Shown one piece after another: positions 35,726 through 45,165 of a DNA stretch of 64,000 nt (the first letter of the stretch is position 1; every line of letters starts with the position of its first letter). The notes beneath the pieces were generated by a model. That model saw only the letters and a program-made list of their open reading frames with translations. It did not search any database and was not told the origin of the DNA. Source of the DNA: Armatimonadota bacterium (GTDB lineage Bacteria > Armatimonadota > Fimbriimonadia > Fimbriimonadales > Fimbriimonadaceae); assembly GCA_037138755.1 (NCBI GenBank), contig JBAXHT010000003.1:1-64000 (forward strand), in the 5' to 3' direction. The translations under genes and the position numbers were made by a program.

Positions 35726-38374
35726 ATGGCAACCAAACTGGTCATCGTGGAATCGCCTGCAAAGGCGAAAACCATCGGCGGATACCTCGGAAAGGATTAC
35801 GAGGTGCTCGCGAGCATCGGACATATCCGCGATCTGGTGCCAAATGGCCGAGGTCTTCCGCCCGAGTTCAAGAAGAAGTGGTGGAGCGATTACGGGGTCG
35901 ACGTTGATAACAACTTCGAGCCGTTCTACGAAGTGCCTGCTGAGAAGGCAGCCCAAGTCAAGAAGCTCAAAGACGCGTTGAAGTCGAAAGAAGAACTGAT
36001 CCTAGCGACTGACGAAGACCGAGAAGGTGAGGCGATTTCGTGGCACCTTCTCGAAGCCTTGAACCCCGCCAAAAAGGTGAAGATCAGTCGAATAGCATTC
36101 CATGAAATCACCAAGGAAGCAATTCAAAAGGCTATTCAGGAACCGCGAGAGATCGACATGGATCTGGTCGAAGCCCAGGAAACCCGCAGGATTCTTGACC
36201 GCCTTTACGGCTACACGCTTTCCCCCGTACTGTGGAGCAAAGTCACCAAGAACCTCTCTGCGGGCCGCGTTCAATCTCCAGCTGTCAAGTTGGTCGTCGA
36301 GCGAGAACAGGAACGACGGGTCTTCATTGAAGCCGAGTATTGGGATTTGCGCGCTCAGTTCCGGGTGAAAGATGGTTCCTTCACAGCTGACCTCAAAATG
36401 GTTGAGAAGAAACGCCTTGCCGAGGGGAGAGACTTCGAACCGACAACTGGTGAGACAAAGGCGGACGTCCTTTGGGTCAATGCTGAAGAGGCCGCAAAGC
36501 TTGCGGTCGCAGCTCAGACTGCCAAGCCTTATGAAGTAGAAAGCCTGACCGAGAAAGAGGGCCGGATGAACCCCTCTGCTCCGTTCATGACGACCACCCT
36601 TCAACAGGACGCCAACCGCAAGTTTAGCTTCGCGGCAGATCGAACAATGCGAATCGCTCAGACGTTGTACGAAGGCGTCGACATCGGGGGCGAAACAACT
36701 GGTCTGATCACCTACATGCGTACCGACTCGCTGACTCTTTCAGGCGAAGCGCTGAGCGGAATTCGAAGCTATGTTGGCAAGCACTATCCTTCGGCTTTGC
36801 CGAGCAAGCCTAACCAATACCGAAGCAAGGTCAAAAACGCGCAGGAGGCTCACGAAGCGATTCGTCCGACCGACGTCAACCGGACTCCGTCTTCTGTTCG
36901 TGGATACCTCACTGACGACCAATTCAAGATTTACAACCTCATTTGGCAACGTACCGTCGCCTCCCAGATGATTCCCGCAACGGTGTCGCGGACGGAAGCC
37001 CTAATTGGGGTGGATAGCACCAGCGGACACCTCACCTTTCAAGCCAATGGCTCGCAAATTCTTGACCCAGGCTTCCTGGCTGTGTACAGGGAGGGCCAAG
37101 ACGAAGAGGACGACAGTGGAGACAAACTTCTGCCCCGAATGCAACAGGGCCAAGCCGTCGATCTTCTCGATCTCAACGCCCTTGAGCACCATACGTCTGC
37201 GCCGTCGCGATACACCGACGCTACATTAATCAAGCGGCTTGAAGAACTCGGGATCGGGCGACCCTCGACATACGCATCGATCATCTCGGTCATCGTCGAT
37301 CGCGGGTACGTTCGGAAGTCAGGCAAAACTCTCTTCCCAACTTGGCGAGCGTTCATGGCGATGGAGGTTCTTGACGTTCACTTCCGTGAGGTGATGGACT
37401 ATCAGTTCACCGCGCTAATGGACGAGACGCTCGATGAAGTCTCCGAGGGCAAAGCGAGTGCAAAGGACTACCTGCACTCATTCTTCCTCGGTACCGAAGC
37501 AAAGCCCGGTTTGAAGACCATGGTCGAAGAGCGCAAAACCCAGATTCCGTTCCCCGCTCCGATCATCGGAAACCACCCAGAATCTGGCGAGGTCATCATC
37601 GTTCGCAACGGTAAAGATGGGGGTGCATTCCTTCAGCTTGGCGACAAAAAGCAGTACGCCAATGTACCTGACGATCTCGCTCCGGCTGACCTTACGGTAG
37701 CCAAAGCCGTAGAGCTTTTGAACTCTAAAGCATCAGGGGCCGAATCTATCGGAGTCCACCCTGGGACTGGACGGAATCTCCTCCTCAAGTTCCGCCAGGG
37801 GTACTACCTGGAAGCTGAACGAACCGAACAAGAGATCGAAGACAAGGTCAAACCCATCTGGATATCGCTTCCCGCCGGGGCCGATCCCAAAACCCTATCC
37901 CAAGAAGATCTGAATATCCTCTGCTCCTATCCGCGTGAAATTTCGAAAGAAGTGTTCTTCAAGATGGGTAAATTTGGCCCCTATGTCGAGAAGGGTGAAG
38001 AGCGAAGAACAATCGAGGATTGGCGCGCTGGCGCGACGATGACGCTTGAAGAAGCCGAAGTGATCCTTGCTCAGCCAAAAACCTTCGGAGCAAGAAAGAC
38101 CGCTGCCGCTGGCCCGATCCTCGAGTTCGGCAACCTTGAAGGGTGCGCCGGTAACGTGCGAGTCCTCAGCGGTCGTTTCGGTCCCTACGTGACGGACGGC
38201 GAAACGAACGCAACCCTACCGAAAGGCAAGGACCCCGCAACCGTGACCGCAACCGAGGCAGCCGACATCCTGCAACGTAAACGCGATGCAGGACCGTCGA
38301 CCCGAAAGCCGTTCAAGAAAGCTGCCGCTAAGAAACCTGCGGCAAAGAAGGCACCGGTCAAGAAGAAGAAGTAG
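35726..38374 (+). CDS. topA: DNA topoisomerase I
   Basis: 882 residues. It relaxes negative supercoils by single-strand passage. The toprim domain has E9 in VESPAKAKTI and D96/D98/E100 in ATDEDREGE. The catalytic tyrosine is Y330 in TGLITYMRTDS. Instead of C4 zinc fingers it carries repeats of the FGPYVEKGEE / FGPYVTDGE type and ends in a Lys/Ala-rich tail (AAKKPAAKKAPVKKKK), as in actinobacterial TopA, which helps DNA binding. The ribosome site AAAAGGA precedes ATG 35726. Divergent from the transglutaminase operon. Confidence 0.97.
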   Translation: MATKLVIVESPAKAKTIGGYLGKDYEVLASIGHIRDLVPNGRGLPPEFKKKWWSDYGVDVDNNFEPFYEVPAEKAAQVKKLKDALKSKEELILATDEDREGEAISWHLLEALNPAKKVKISRIAFHEITKEAIQKAIQEPREIDMDLVEAQETRRILDRLYGYTLSPVLWSKVTKNLSAGRVQSPAVKLVVEREQERRVFIEAEYWDLRAQFRVKDGSFTADLKMVEKKRLAEGRDFEPTTGETKADVLWVNAEEAAKLAVAAQTAKPYEVESLTEKEGRMNPSAPFMTTTLQQDANRKFSFAADRTMRIAQTLYEGVDIGGETTGLITYMRTDSLTLSGEALSGIRSYVGKHYPSALPSKPNQYRSKVKNAQEAHEAIRPTDVNRTPSSVRGYLTDDQFKIYNLIWQRTVASQMIPATVSRTEALIGVDSTSGHLTFQANGSQILDPGFLAVYREGQDEEDDSGDKLLPRMQQGQAVDLLDLNALEHHTSAPSRYTDATLIKRLEELGIGRPSTYASIISVIVDRGYVRKSGKTLFPTWRAFMAMEVLDVHFREVMDYQFTALMDETLDEVSEGKASAKDYLHSFFLGTEAKPGLKTMVEERKTQIPFPAPIIGNHPESGEVIIVRNGKDGGAFLQLGDKKQYANVPDDLAPADLTVAKAVELLNSKASGAESIGVHPGTGRNLLLKFRQGYYLEAERTEQEIEDKVKPIWISLPAGADPKTLSQEDLNILCSYPREISKEVFFKMGKFGPYVEKGEERRTIEDWRAGATMTLEEAEVILAQPKTFGARKTAAAGPILEFGNLEGCAGNVRVLSGRFGPYVTDGETNATLPKGKDPATVTATEAADILQRKRDAGPSTRKPFKKAAAKKPAAKKAPVKKKK

Positions 38375-38390
38375 TTCCGCAGTCTAGAAT

Positions 38391-38837
38391 ATGAGTGTGG
38401 AACTCAAAGAAATCCAGCATGGCTCGGCGGAATACGCTAAAGCAGTCCAACTGCGCCGCGAAGTTCTAAGGTGGCCCCTGGGGCTCGAGTATACGGAAGA
38501 ACAGTTAGCCGCCGAGGCCAGTGTGAGGCACTTCGTAGGGGAATGTGGTGCCACCGGCGAACTAGAGATCCTCTGCTATGCGCTTCTGACCGAGGAAGTG
38601 CCGGGGTTGGCTCGGATCAAGCAGGTAACCGTCCGTCAAGACTGTCAAGGGAAGGGACTAGGAACTGAGATCATGCTGTTTACCGAGCAAGCCGCAATCA
38701 AATCTGGCTATGAGCGAGTTACGCTCTGCTCGCGGCACTACGCGATCCCTTTCTACGAGAAGCTAGGTTACGTTTGTACAAGCGACTGGTTCGAGGAAGT
38801 GGGAATGCCTCACAAATCGATGCTCAAATCACTTTGA
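38391..38837 (+). CDS. GNAT-family N-acetyltransferase
   Basis: 148 residues. The acetyl-CoA motif A is RIKQVTVRQDCQGKGLGTEIML (Q/RxxGxG/A form), followed by VTLCSRHYAIPFYEKLGYV. It is closest in layout to small ElaA/YjcF-type GNATs. Substrate unknown. It follows topA by 16 bp and overlaps a convergent gene by 9 bp. Confidence 0.85.
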   Translation: MSVELKEIQHGSAEYAKAVQLRREVLRWPLGLEYTEEQLAAEASVRHFVGECGATGELEILCYALLTEEVPGLARIKQVTVRQDCQGKGLGTEIMLFTEQAAIKSGYERVTLCSRHYAIPFYEKLGYVCTSDWFEEVGMPHKSMLKSL

Positions 38838-39224
38838 TCGGCGTCGCCTTCGAGGCATCGCTGGTAATTTGATCCCGGCCGATTTGAGCATCTGAAAGGC
38901 CTTGACCACAGTTCCAATCGTTGCAAGCGCCGGAGCGTAGCGGCCAAAGTTGGCGGATCCTAATTGAGCGATCATCGCTAGTGAATCAGCACCGGTCGAG
39001 GTCTTCTCGCCGACATTCTTCACCGTCGATTGCACGTTGGTTGCAATGTCATCAACCTTTGCCGAAATAGAATCCAACCGGTCTGAGATTCGGTCGATCT
39101 TCGGCTTCAACTCTTTGCTGAGTTCCAAAACCTTCAGTAACGCAAAAATGAGCACGCAGAAGAAGACCAAGTTGATTACAAAAAACAACCCAGAGACCAC
39201 CAACCACCAAGATGGAATTTCCAC
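38829..39224 (-). CDS. Membrane-anchored coiled-coil protein (DUF948-like)
   Basis: 131 residues. A single N-terminal helix (WWLVVSGLFFVINLVFFCVLIFALL) is followed by heptad-like sequence (LKPKIDRISDRLDSISAKVDDIATNVQSTVKNV), then an Ala-rich helix and a basic tail (RRRRRSK). This layout matches DUF948 general-stress-like proteins. No enzyme motif. Function unknown. Confidence 0.6.
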   Translation of the reverse strand: MEIPSWWLVVSGLFFVINLVFFCVLIFALLKVLELSKELKPKIDRISDRLDSISAKVDDIATNVQSTVKNVGEKTSTGADSLAMIAQLGSANFGRYAPALATIGTVVKAFQMLKSAGIKLPAMPRRRRRSK

Positions 39225-39318
39225 TTCTTAATGATAGTCGGTAATCAGTGGCGCAGGGTTAGAGGGAAGCGAATAATCGTTGAACCCAAAGACGGTTCGA
39301 TGATCTTCACCAACTCGG

Positions 39319-40557
39319 CTACTTCACCTTGAACGGCCAGTTCCCGCAGGCCGCCGAGCCCTTGTCATCATTTATATAGACGTACAGCCGATACCGGCCA
39401 GGGAGGCCTGGGACCTTGGCTTCTAGCTTCCCGCCTTCGGCGACTTGCCAGCCACCTTGGACGATTGCGCCTGTTTTCTCGCCTTGTCCGTCGTGTTTAC
39501 GCTCGGGAGTTTCGTCGCGGACTTCCCATCGGACTTTAAGGCTTTTCGAGTCTGGATCGTGATAACTGACATTTGCGCTGAAGGTCGAACCCGGTGAGAC
39601 TTCTTGACCCTTTATGTCGAGTTCGAACGAGTCGATTTCGGGAGCGCAGTTGTGGGGCAAGTGCCCGCTCCAGGCTCGAATCATGACGTCGACTGCTTCA
39701 GTTCTCTCGCCAGTTGGCAAATACATTCCGAACCAAGTCGGAGTTTCTTCCTGCTTGTCTCCCCAGAGGAACGCGTAGGAACCGAGGCACCAACCCTGCT
39801 GAGAGCGAACCGACTTCTGGTAGTCGCTTGCGTACTTCTTGGCTTTTTCGGTGGAAGTTGGTTCGTAAGCGGCTCCCCAAGCAGTTTTTTTCGATTCCCA
39901 GGGTCCAATTGGACCAAATTCCGTGACGATGTAAGGCTTAGTCCAGCCGGCCTCTTTGAGTCGCCTGGGGACCGTGGCGAGGCCGCCGTAACTGTTGATG
40001 CCCAAAACATCAATGGACGGGCAATACTTGCGGATGTTTGCAATCTTCTTTGTGTCGAAGTCGGCAATCACGGTTGAAGTTGGGTGATTCGGATCCAATT
40101 GCTTCGCCAGTTTTGCGAGGTCTTCGATCGCCTTCCAAGTTTCAGGGATATCGTTTCCGATTTCCATCTCGTTCCCAAGTCCCCACACAAGGACCGCTGG
40201 TTTGTCTTTCAATCGCAGAATATCTTTCTTGACCGACTCATACTGCTCAGCGACCTGCTTTGGGTTCTTGTAGTCAAAGTAATTCTTGTGCCCCAGCCAT
40301 ATCCCGACCATGATCGAGATTCCCCTTTTATGGGCCTCGTCAAGCTCCTCTGCGACCTTCTCGGTTCCCCAAGTGCGCATGGAGTTACCTCCGGCTTCTT
40401 TGAGCTGTTTCATTTTGATCGTTCCGCCGACACCTTTGACGAAATACTTCTGGGTTCCGCGCATCAGCTGGTACCCGGCAGGCGTCTTCACTATTGAAAC
40501 TTTGATGGGTCCAGCGGACTGTTGCAGAGCAAGAGCCAAAGCTGCGAAGAGGAGCAT
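39319..40557 (-). CDS. GH2/GH5-like TIM-barrel glycosidase
   Basis: 412 residues with a short signal peptide (MLLFAALALALQQSAG). The barrel has the clan GH-A pair: acid/base E130 in WGLGNEMEIG and nucleophile E213 in VTEFGP. NSMRTWG and GINSYGG strands also fit GH2-type C-terminal barrels. A small beta-sandwich follows from about residue 310. Because the sugar-binding domains of beta-galactosidase and glucuronidase are absent, the substrate stays open. Confidence 0.78.
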   Translation of the reverse strand: MLLFAALALALQQSAGPIKVSIVKTPAGYQLMRGTQKYFVKGVGGTIKMKQLKEAGGNSMRTWGTEKVAEELDEAHKRGISIMVGIWLGHKNYFDYKNPKQVAEQYESVKKDILRLKDKPAVLVWGLGNEMEIGNDIPETWKAIEDLAKLAKQLDPNHPTSTVIADFDTKKIANIRKYCPSIDVLGINSYGGLATVPRRLKEAGWTKPYIVTEFGPIGPWESKKTAWGAAYEPTSTEKAKKYASDYQKSVRSQQGWCLGSYAFLWGDKQEETPTWFGMYLPTGERTEAVDVMIRAWSGHLPHNCAPEIDSFELDIKGQEVSPGSTFSANVSYHDPDSKSLKVRWEVRDETPERKHDGQGEKTGAIVQGGWQVAEGGKLEAKVPGLPGRYRLYVYINDDKGSAACGNWPFKVK

Positions 40558-40576
40558 AGGTTCATTCTAGCCGCTC

Positions 40577-41068
40577 ATGTTTCATAATCATATGGGAATG
40601 CAGGAGCGGCCGAGTTGGGATACCTATTTCATGGAGATTGCCCATCTTGTGGCAACTCGGGCTACTTGCCCCCGGCGTTCAGTTGGGGCGGTTCTAGTGA
40701 AGGACCGCAGAATCCTCGCCACTGGCTATAATGGCGCTCCGAGAGGAATCTCCCACTGCCCTGAGCAGGGTGGAAGCACCGACTGGCCCCAGGGTTGTTT
40801 GAAGGCTGGACACTGCATCCGGGCACTTCATGCAGAACAAAATGCGTTGCTCTCCGCGGCCATGATCGGAACTCCGTGCCAAGGCAGCACAATCTACGTC
40901 ACCTGCCAGCCGTGCAACATGTGCGCGAAGATGCTCATCAATGCCGGAATTGAGCGAGTGATTTATGAAGGTGACTACCCGGATGAATTCTCACTTGAAC
41001 TGTTCCGCGAATCGGGAATGGAGCTCTATCGCTACGTGGCAAAAGAACTCGTCAAGGTGACTCTTTGA
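40577..41068 (+). CDS. dCMP/cytidine deaminase-family protein
   Basis: Up to 163 residues; ATG 40592 or 40598 are equally plausible starts. It shows the zinc deaminase motifs: HAEQNALL with the catalytic Glu and CQPCNMCAKML with the two zinc cysteines, plus GYNGAPRGISHC, which favours deoxycytidylate deaminase (ComEB-like), making dUMP for thymidylate synthesis. First gene of a coupled run with the glycosyl-1-phosphate transferase, uppP and pth. Confidence 0.88.
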   Translation: MFHNHMGMQERPSWDTYFMEIAHLVATRATCPRRSVGAVLVKDRRILATGYNGAPRGISHCPEQGGSTDWPQGCLKAGHCIRALHAEQNALLSAAMIGTPCQGSTIYVTCQPCNMCAKMLINAGIERVIYEGDYPDEFSLELFRESGMELYRYVAKELVKVTL

Positions 41069-42093
41069 TCTTCATCGCAGCCCTGCAGGACTCCCTGAAG
41101 GGCATGAAGCAGCCGTTCATTGCGGGGATCATTGCACTGATCGTCAGCTATGTTCTGACGCCCTACGTGCGCAAACTTGCGATCCACAAGGGCGCCGTGG
41201 ACGACCCGACCCGAGACGATCGAAGGGTTCACACCGAGCCGATCCCTCGTTGGGGCGGCCTCGCGATCTACGCCGGAATTCTGCTTTCTGTGATCTCAGC
41301 ATTTGTCATCAGTGGCCAGCCGCTAAAACCCTACGTCATTGGAATTCTGTTGATCGGCGGGATTCTCATGCTCGTTGGTGCCCTGGACGATCTTTACCAA
41401 TACAAGGCCAAACTTCAAGCTGGAATCCTTTTTTTGGCTGGCGTCGCGATCCAGTTTTTCTATAACAATCCCGAGGATTGGAAGCTCTCGCGGGTCCATA
41501 TCTACGGCTTTGAGATGCCGTTTACCAACCAATACATCTGGCTAGCTTGGGCGGCGATACCGCTTACTGCCATCTACATCTTTGTCGTGACAAAGACGAT
41601 GGATACGATTGATGGGATCGATGGTCTGACTGCGGGGATCGCAACCATCGCCGGGGCTACGCTTTCGCTCATCGCGGTTTTCGGTGCTCAGCCCCGGGTT
41701 GCAATTCTTGCCGCTGCTGTGGCGGGGTCCTCGCTTGGATTCCTGCGACACAACTACAACCCAGCTAAAATCTTCATGGGTACGGGAGGCGCCTATGTGC
41801 TCGGCTTCACGCTTGCTTGCCTCAGCGTTGTCGGGACTCTCAAAACTGCCGCCGCCGCCGCGATCTTTATGCCGCTTCTCATTTTTGGGCTCCCGCTCAT
41901 CGACGCGATGAATGTCGTTGTGCGGCGCATCAAAAACAAAGTGCCGATCACCCAAGCTGATAAGCGGCACATGCACCACGAGCTTCTGGCACGAGGCCTC
42001 TCCCAGCGGCAGACAGTATGGGTGCTATACATCGCTGCGGCGGTACTCTGTACAGCCGGACTCCTAGTGATCAGGGTTTTTGGCGCGAAATAG
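41065..42093 (+). CDS. WecA/TagO-like undecaprenyl-P sugar-1-P transferase
   Basis: 342 residues from TTG 41065, overlapping the previous stop. About ten membrane helices. It transfers a sugar-1-phosphate from a UDP-sugar to undecaprenyl phosphate, starting surface polysaccharide synthesis. Motifs: VGALDDLYQYKAK (D108/D109), TMDTIDGIDGL (180-188) and the HMHHELL loop. Unusually the FMGD-x-G motif reads FMGTGGAYVLGF, with Thr240 where Asp is expected. It is followed at once by uppP, which regenerates the same lipid carrier. Confidence 0.85.
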   Translation: MIFIAALQDSLKGMKQPFIAGIIALIVSYVLTPYVRKLAIHKGAVDDPTRDDRRVHTEPIPRWGGLAIYAGILLSVISAFVISGQPLKPYVIGILLIGGILMLVGALDDLYQYKAKLQAGILFLAGVAIQFFYNNPEDWKLSRVHIYGFEMPFTNQYIWLAWAAIPLTAIYIFVVTKTMDTIDGIDGLTAGIATIAGATLSLIAVFGAQPRVAILAAAVAGSSLGFLRHNYNPAKIFMGTGGAYVLGFTLACLSVVGTLKTAAAAAIFMPLLIFGLPLIDAMNVVVRRIKNKVPITQADKRHMHHELLARGLSQRQTVWVLYIAAAVLCTAGLLVIRVFGAK

Positions 42094-43023
42094 ATGGATA
42101 TTCTACAAGCAATCGTTTACGGCGTCGTCGAAGGAGCTACTGAGTTCATTCCGGTCTCTTCGACGGCCCACATTTATCTGGTTCCTTATGTTTTTGGGTG
42201 GGAGAAGCCCGCTACCGAGTTCACCGCCATCATTCAACTTGGTGCTATCTTGGCGGTTGTTCTCTACTTCTGGAGTGATCTTTCCAGGGCTGCCACAGCC
42301 TGGGTCAAGTCTTTGATGGGCGGACCGAAAGACACGGTCGAGGTGAGGACCGGCTGGGCAGTCGTAATTGCAACCGCGATTATCTCAATCGTAGGATTGG
42401 CTCTTCATAAGTACATCGAGGGCCCTTTTCGTTCACTGTGGGTGATCGGAAGCTCCCTCATCGTGATGGGTCTCATCATGGTTTTAGCAGAGAAGCGAGC
42501 CACACAGTCCCGAGGTGCCGAGTCTGTCAGTAACCGCGATGGAGTCCTGATCGGTTTGTGGCAATGCATTGCCCTCATACCGGGTATGAGCCGTAGCGGC
42601 TCTACGATCTCTGGAGCCCTCCTCGGTGGGTTCGACCGAGCCTCGGCGGCTAGGCTCTCTTTCTTGATGTCTGTTCCGGCCATTGCGCTGGCAGGAGCCT
42701 ATGAAGGTGTTAAAGAAGTGAAGCACCTTAGGGAAGCAAATCTCGTAGTGCCTACTTTGGTAGCGACGGTAGCAAGCTTCGCTGTTGGCTATGTCTGTAT
42801 CAAATGGCTGATGGGATTCATCCAGAAACGTGGTGTTGTTCCTTTTGTCGGTTACCGTGTTGCTCTCGGTGCATTCGTGCTCGTCATGTGCGCGACAGGG
42901 AAGTGGGATCCGAATCCCGAACTGAACAAAAAGTCGACAACAGAAAAGGTAACTGCTCATCGTCAGTTGCAGACTCCTGACCTAACCCAAGATGTTTCGC
43001 AAAAAATCGCCCGCGCCCGTTGA
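42094..43023 (+). CDS. uppP: Undecaprenyl-diphosphatase
   Basis: 309 residues, BacA type. It recycles undecaprenyl pyrophosphate to the monophosphate carrier at the membrane. Catalytic residues lie in EGATEFIPVSSTAH (E13, E17, H26) and in the PGMSRSGSTI loop. It starts directly after the stop of the WecA-like gene, so the two carrier-lipid enzymes are co-translated. The C-terminal extension after residue ~275 is hydrophilic and not conserved, because it overlaps the pth start by 32 bp. Confidence 0.95.
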   Translation: MDILQAIVYGVVEGATEFIPVSSTAHIYLVPYVFGWEKPATEFTAIIQLGAILAVVLYFWSDLSRAATAWVKSLMGGPKDTVEVRTGWAVVIATAIISIVGLALHKYIEGPFRSLWVIGSSLIVMGLIMVLAEKRATQSRGAESVSNRDGVLIGLWQCIALIPGMSRSGSTISGALLGGFDRASAARLSFLMSVPAIALAGAYEGVKEVKHLREANLVVPTLVATVASFAVGYVCIKWLMGFIQKRGVVPFVGYRVALGAFVLVMCATGKWDPNPELNKKSTTEKVTAHRQLQTPDLTQDVSQKIARAR

Positions 43024-43588
43024 TGTCGAGTGGCTGATTGTCGGTCTTGGCAATCCCGGTCCTGAATACTCGGGAACACGTCACAACATCGGGTTCGAAG
43101 TCATCGATGCGGTGGCCGAGAAGCACGGGATCAAACTTGACAAAGCTAAGCACAAATCTCGCTACGGACTGGGCGTCATCGAAGGATCAGGTGTGTGTTT
43201 GGTTAAGCCGATGACCTTCATGAATCTCAGTGGACAAGCGGTTGCTCCTCTGCTTAAAGAGCATCGGCTTAAACCTGACCGCCTCCTTATCATCGCTGAC
43301 GAACTCGATCTTCCGCTTGGACGGCTCCAACTCAAACCCAAAGGAGGCGCTGCTGGGCATAACGGGCACAAGAGCGTGAAGGCGTTGATCGGCACCGAGG
43401 AGTATCCTCGGCTCCGGTTCGGCATCGATTCGAGTCGAAAGGAAGATACCATCGACTTCGTTCTCTCAAAGTTCCATCCTGAAGAACGAGTTGACATCCA
43501 ACAGCTTCTCAAGAAAGCCGTACGTGGAATTGAGGTCCTCGTCGAACAGGGGTTCGAAAGAGCGCAAAACGTTGTTAACGAAGGCTAG
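42992..43588 (+). CDS. pth: Peptidyl-tRNA hydrolase
   Basis: 198 residues. It frees tRNA from prematurely released peptidyl-tRNA. Key residues are present: N21 and H31 in GLGNPGPEYSGTRHNIGF, KPMTFMNLSG, and DELDLPLGRLQLKPKGGAAGHNGHKS. The first ~10 residues (MFRKKSPAPV) lie inside the end of uppP and precede the conserved start of the fold. A GTG (43023, overlapping the uppP stop) could also serve, since the fold begins at VEWLIVGLGN. Confidence 0.95.
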   Translation: MFRKKSPAPVDVEWLIVGLGNPGPEYSGTRHNIGFEVIDAVAEKHGIKLDKAKHKSRYGLGVIEGSGVCLVKPMTFMNLSGQAVAPLLKEHRLKPDRLLIIADELDLPLGRLQLKPKGGAAGHNGHKSVKALIGTEEYPRLRFGIDSSRKEDTIDFVLSKFHPEERVDIQQLLKKAVRGIEVLVEQGFERAQNVVNEG

Positions 43589-45153
43589 CTTGCGAGCAGG
43601 AAGGGCTTGTCGGGTCTGACAAAACGCAAGTCAACGCGCACGACCAAGTCCGGATCAACCGCCATCCAAGGGAAGCCTTCAATCGAGGCAAGTGCATTCT
43701 CGAACCGTTCGGGTGAGATGTCATTCGAAGCTACGATGAACTCGGAACCTGAGTATCGGCCAACAAGCGATCCAGCGGGTAGACCAACGGAGATTGCCGA
43801 AGCGACCCGCGATAAGACCTCGTCACCAACTTTCCGACCAAATCGGCCGTTGATCACGTCGAGATTGCGCACGTCGAACACCGCGACTGTCGGAGAGCCC
43901 AGCGACTTCATTCGTGACACGAATTCCGTTCGATTCAATGCGCCTGTCTGAGAATCTACATTTGCAATCAGCGCGAGATGCCCGACGTGAGCCTTGACTT
44001 GGTCTTCCGAGTAGGTCCAGCCGGTTTCATGCAACATCACTTGAGACTCATCCAGGAGGGTCTCGTTTAGTCCAATCGTGAAGTCGTGCATGTGCGCCCA
44101 ATAGTCAGATCGCTGTAACTGGATGCGCTGATCAAACTCCAGTGCCTTCCAAAGCGCCCGCATGGCGCCTTGATGATCTCCTGAACTTTCACATGCCTCG
44201 GCGAGCCACCGATGGAGGCTGGCAAGGTCTTCGGCAGATGTCGAATCTGGTGCGTGGATAATCGCCGCCGCGATAAGGTCCTTCGCGCTCAAAAAGTCAT
44301 CCAGCATGAATTTGGTGTAACCAATGAGACCTTGAATTCGAGCCTCCGTGCGAAATCCTCCGAGCCGGGTCGAAGCCTCGGCAGCCTGCTTAAGATTTGC
44401 CAATGCCTCGGATGGTCGATCCTGCAGAATAAATGCCTCCCCCAGAGTCCGGAAGGCCGATTCGTACGATCCTGGGGAGAGTTCCGTTGATCTGTGTTCA
44501 AGAATCTTGAGCAGCAGGGACGTGGCGATCTGTGCGTCGACCAGCGCGTAACCGGACTCTTGAAGCTGTTGCCGAGCCCACGCCCGCCTCACGTAAACCT
44601 GTGCAAGCGAGACTCGAAGGTCGTCTTCAGACTCACGATCCCCCAATTGGTCCACAATTTCCAACGCACTAATCCGGCAACGAATGGCATGGTCCAACAA
44701 GCCTAAAGCCGAATAACTCTCAGCGTAATGCATCAGGATCCAAGCAATCCCTCTCATATCCCGAACTTGACGGAAGTACTCCAGCGCGCTCTGCCAGTCA
44801 CCGAATGCCTCAACCGGTTTGCCTTCCTCAAGCGACAGCCAGCCGCGAGTCTGGTGGATTCTTCCCATCACGTAGGTAAGCCTGAGTTCAAAGGCGACAC
44901 TCATCGCGTCATGAAGATGCTTGAGCGCGTCCTCCCGTCTTCCGAGGCAGGCATAGGCTGAGCCGAAAGCCGCCAGGGCGTAGGCTGATGTTTGGTAATC
45001 ACCCGGATTCGAAAACTCAATCGCAGACTTCGCGAGTTCAATCGCACGATGTGGTACGCGACTGCTCAGCTCAAGTGCGAGCTTTCCATCGGCAAGGGCT
45101 TGTTCGTGCTGTTCGGGCATCCGCTTAGCAGTTGCCATGAACCATCGATTCAT
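43585..45153 (-). CDS. TPR protein with degenerate GGDEF domain
   Basis: 522 residues (ATG 45138 is an alternative start). Residues ~15-370 are tetratricopeptide-like helices. Residues ~400-515 have a diguanylate-cyclase fold: DSQTGALNRTEF, VAVFDVRNLDVINGRFGRKVGDEVL and VGRYSGSEFIVAS. The signature GGDEF reads SGSEF (468-472), so catalysis is probably lost and the domain may only bind or scaffold. No transmembrane segment. Last gene after the M48 and YkvA-like genes (5- and 12-bp spacings). Its 3' end overlaps pth by 4 bp. Confidence 0.75.
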   Translation of the reverse strand: MNRWFMATAKRMPEQHEQALADGKLALELSSRVPHRAIELAKSAIEFSNPGDYQTSAYALAAFGSAYACLGRREDALKHLHDAMSVAFELRLTYVMGRIHQTRGWLSLEEGKPVEAFGDWQSALEYFRQVRDMRGIAWILMHYAESYSALGLLDHAIRCRISALEIVDQLGDRESEDDLRVSLAQVYVRRAWARQQLQESGYALVDAQIATSLLLKILEHRSTELSPGSYESAFRTLGEAFILQDRPSEALANLKQAAEASTRLGGFRTEARIQGLIGYTKFMLDDFLSAKDLIAAAIIHAPDSTSAEDLASLHRWLAEACESSGDHQGAMRALWKALEFDQRIQLQRSDYWAHMHDFTIGLNETLLDESQVMLHETGWTYSEDQVKAHVGHLALIANVDSQTGALNRTEFVSRMKSLGSPTVAVFDVRNLDVINGRFGRKVGDEVLSRVASAISVGLPAGSLVGRYSGSEFIVASNDISPERFENALASIEGFPWMAVDPDLVVRVDLRFVRPDKPFLLAS

Positions 45154-45165
45154 GGCTAGGGAGGC

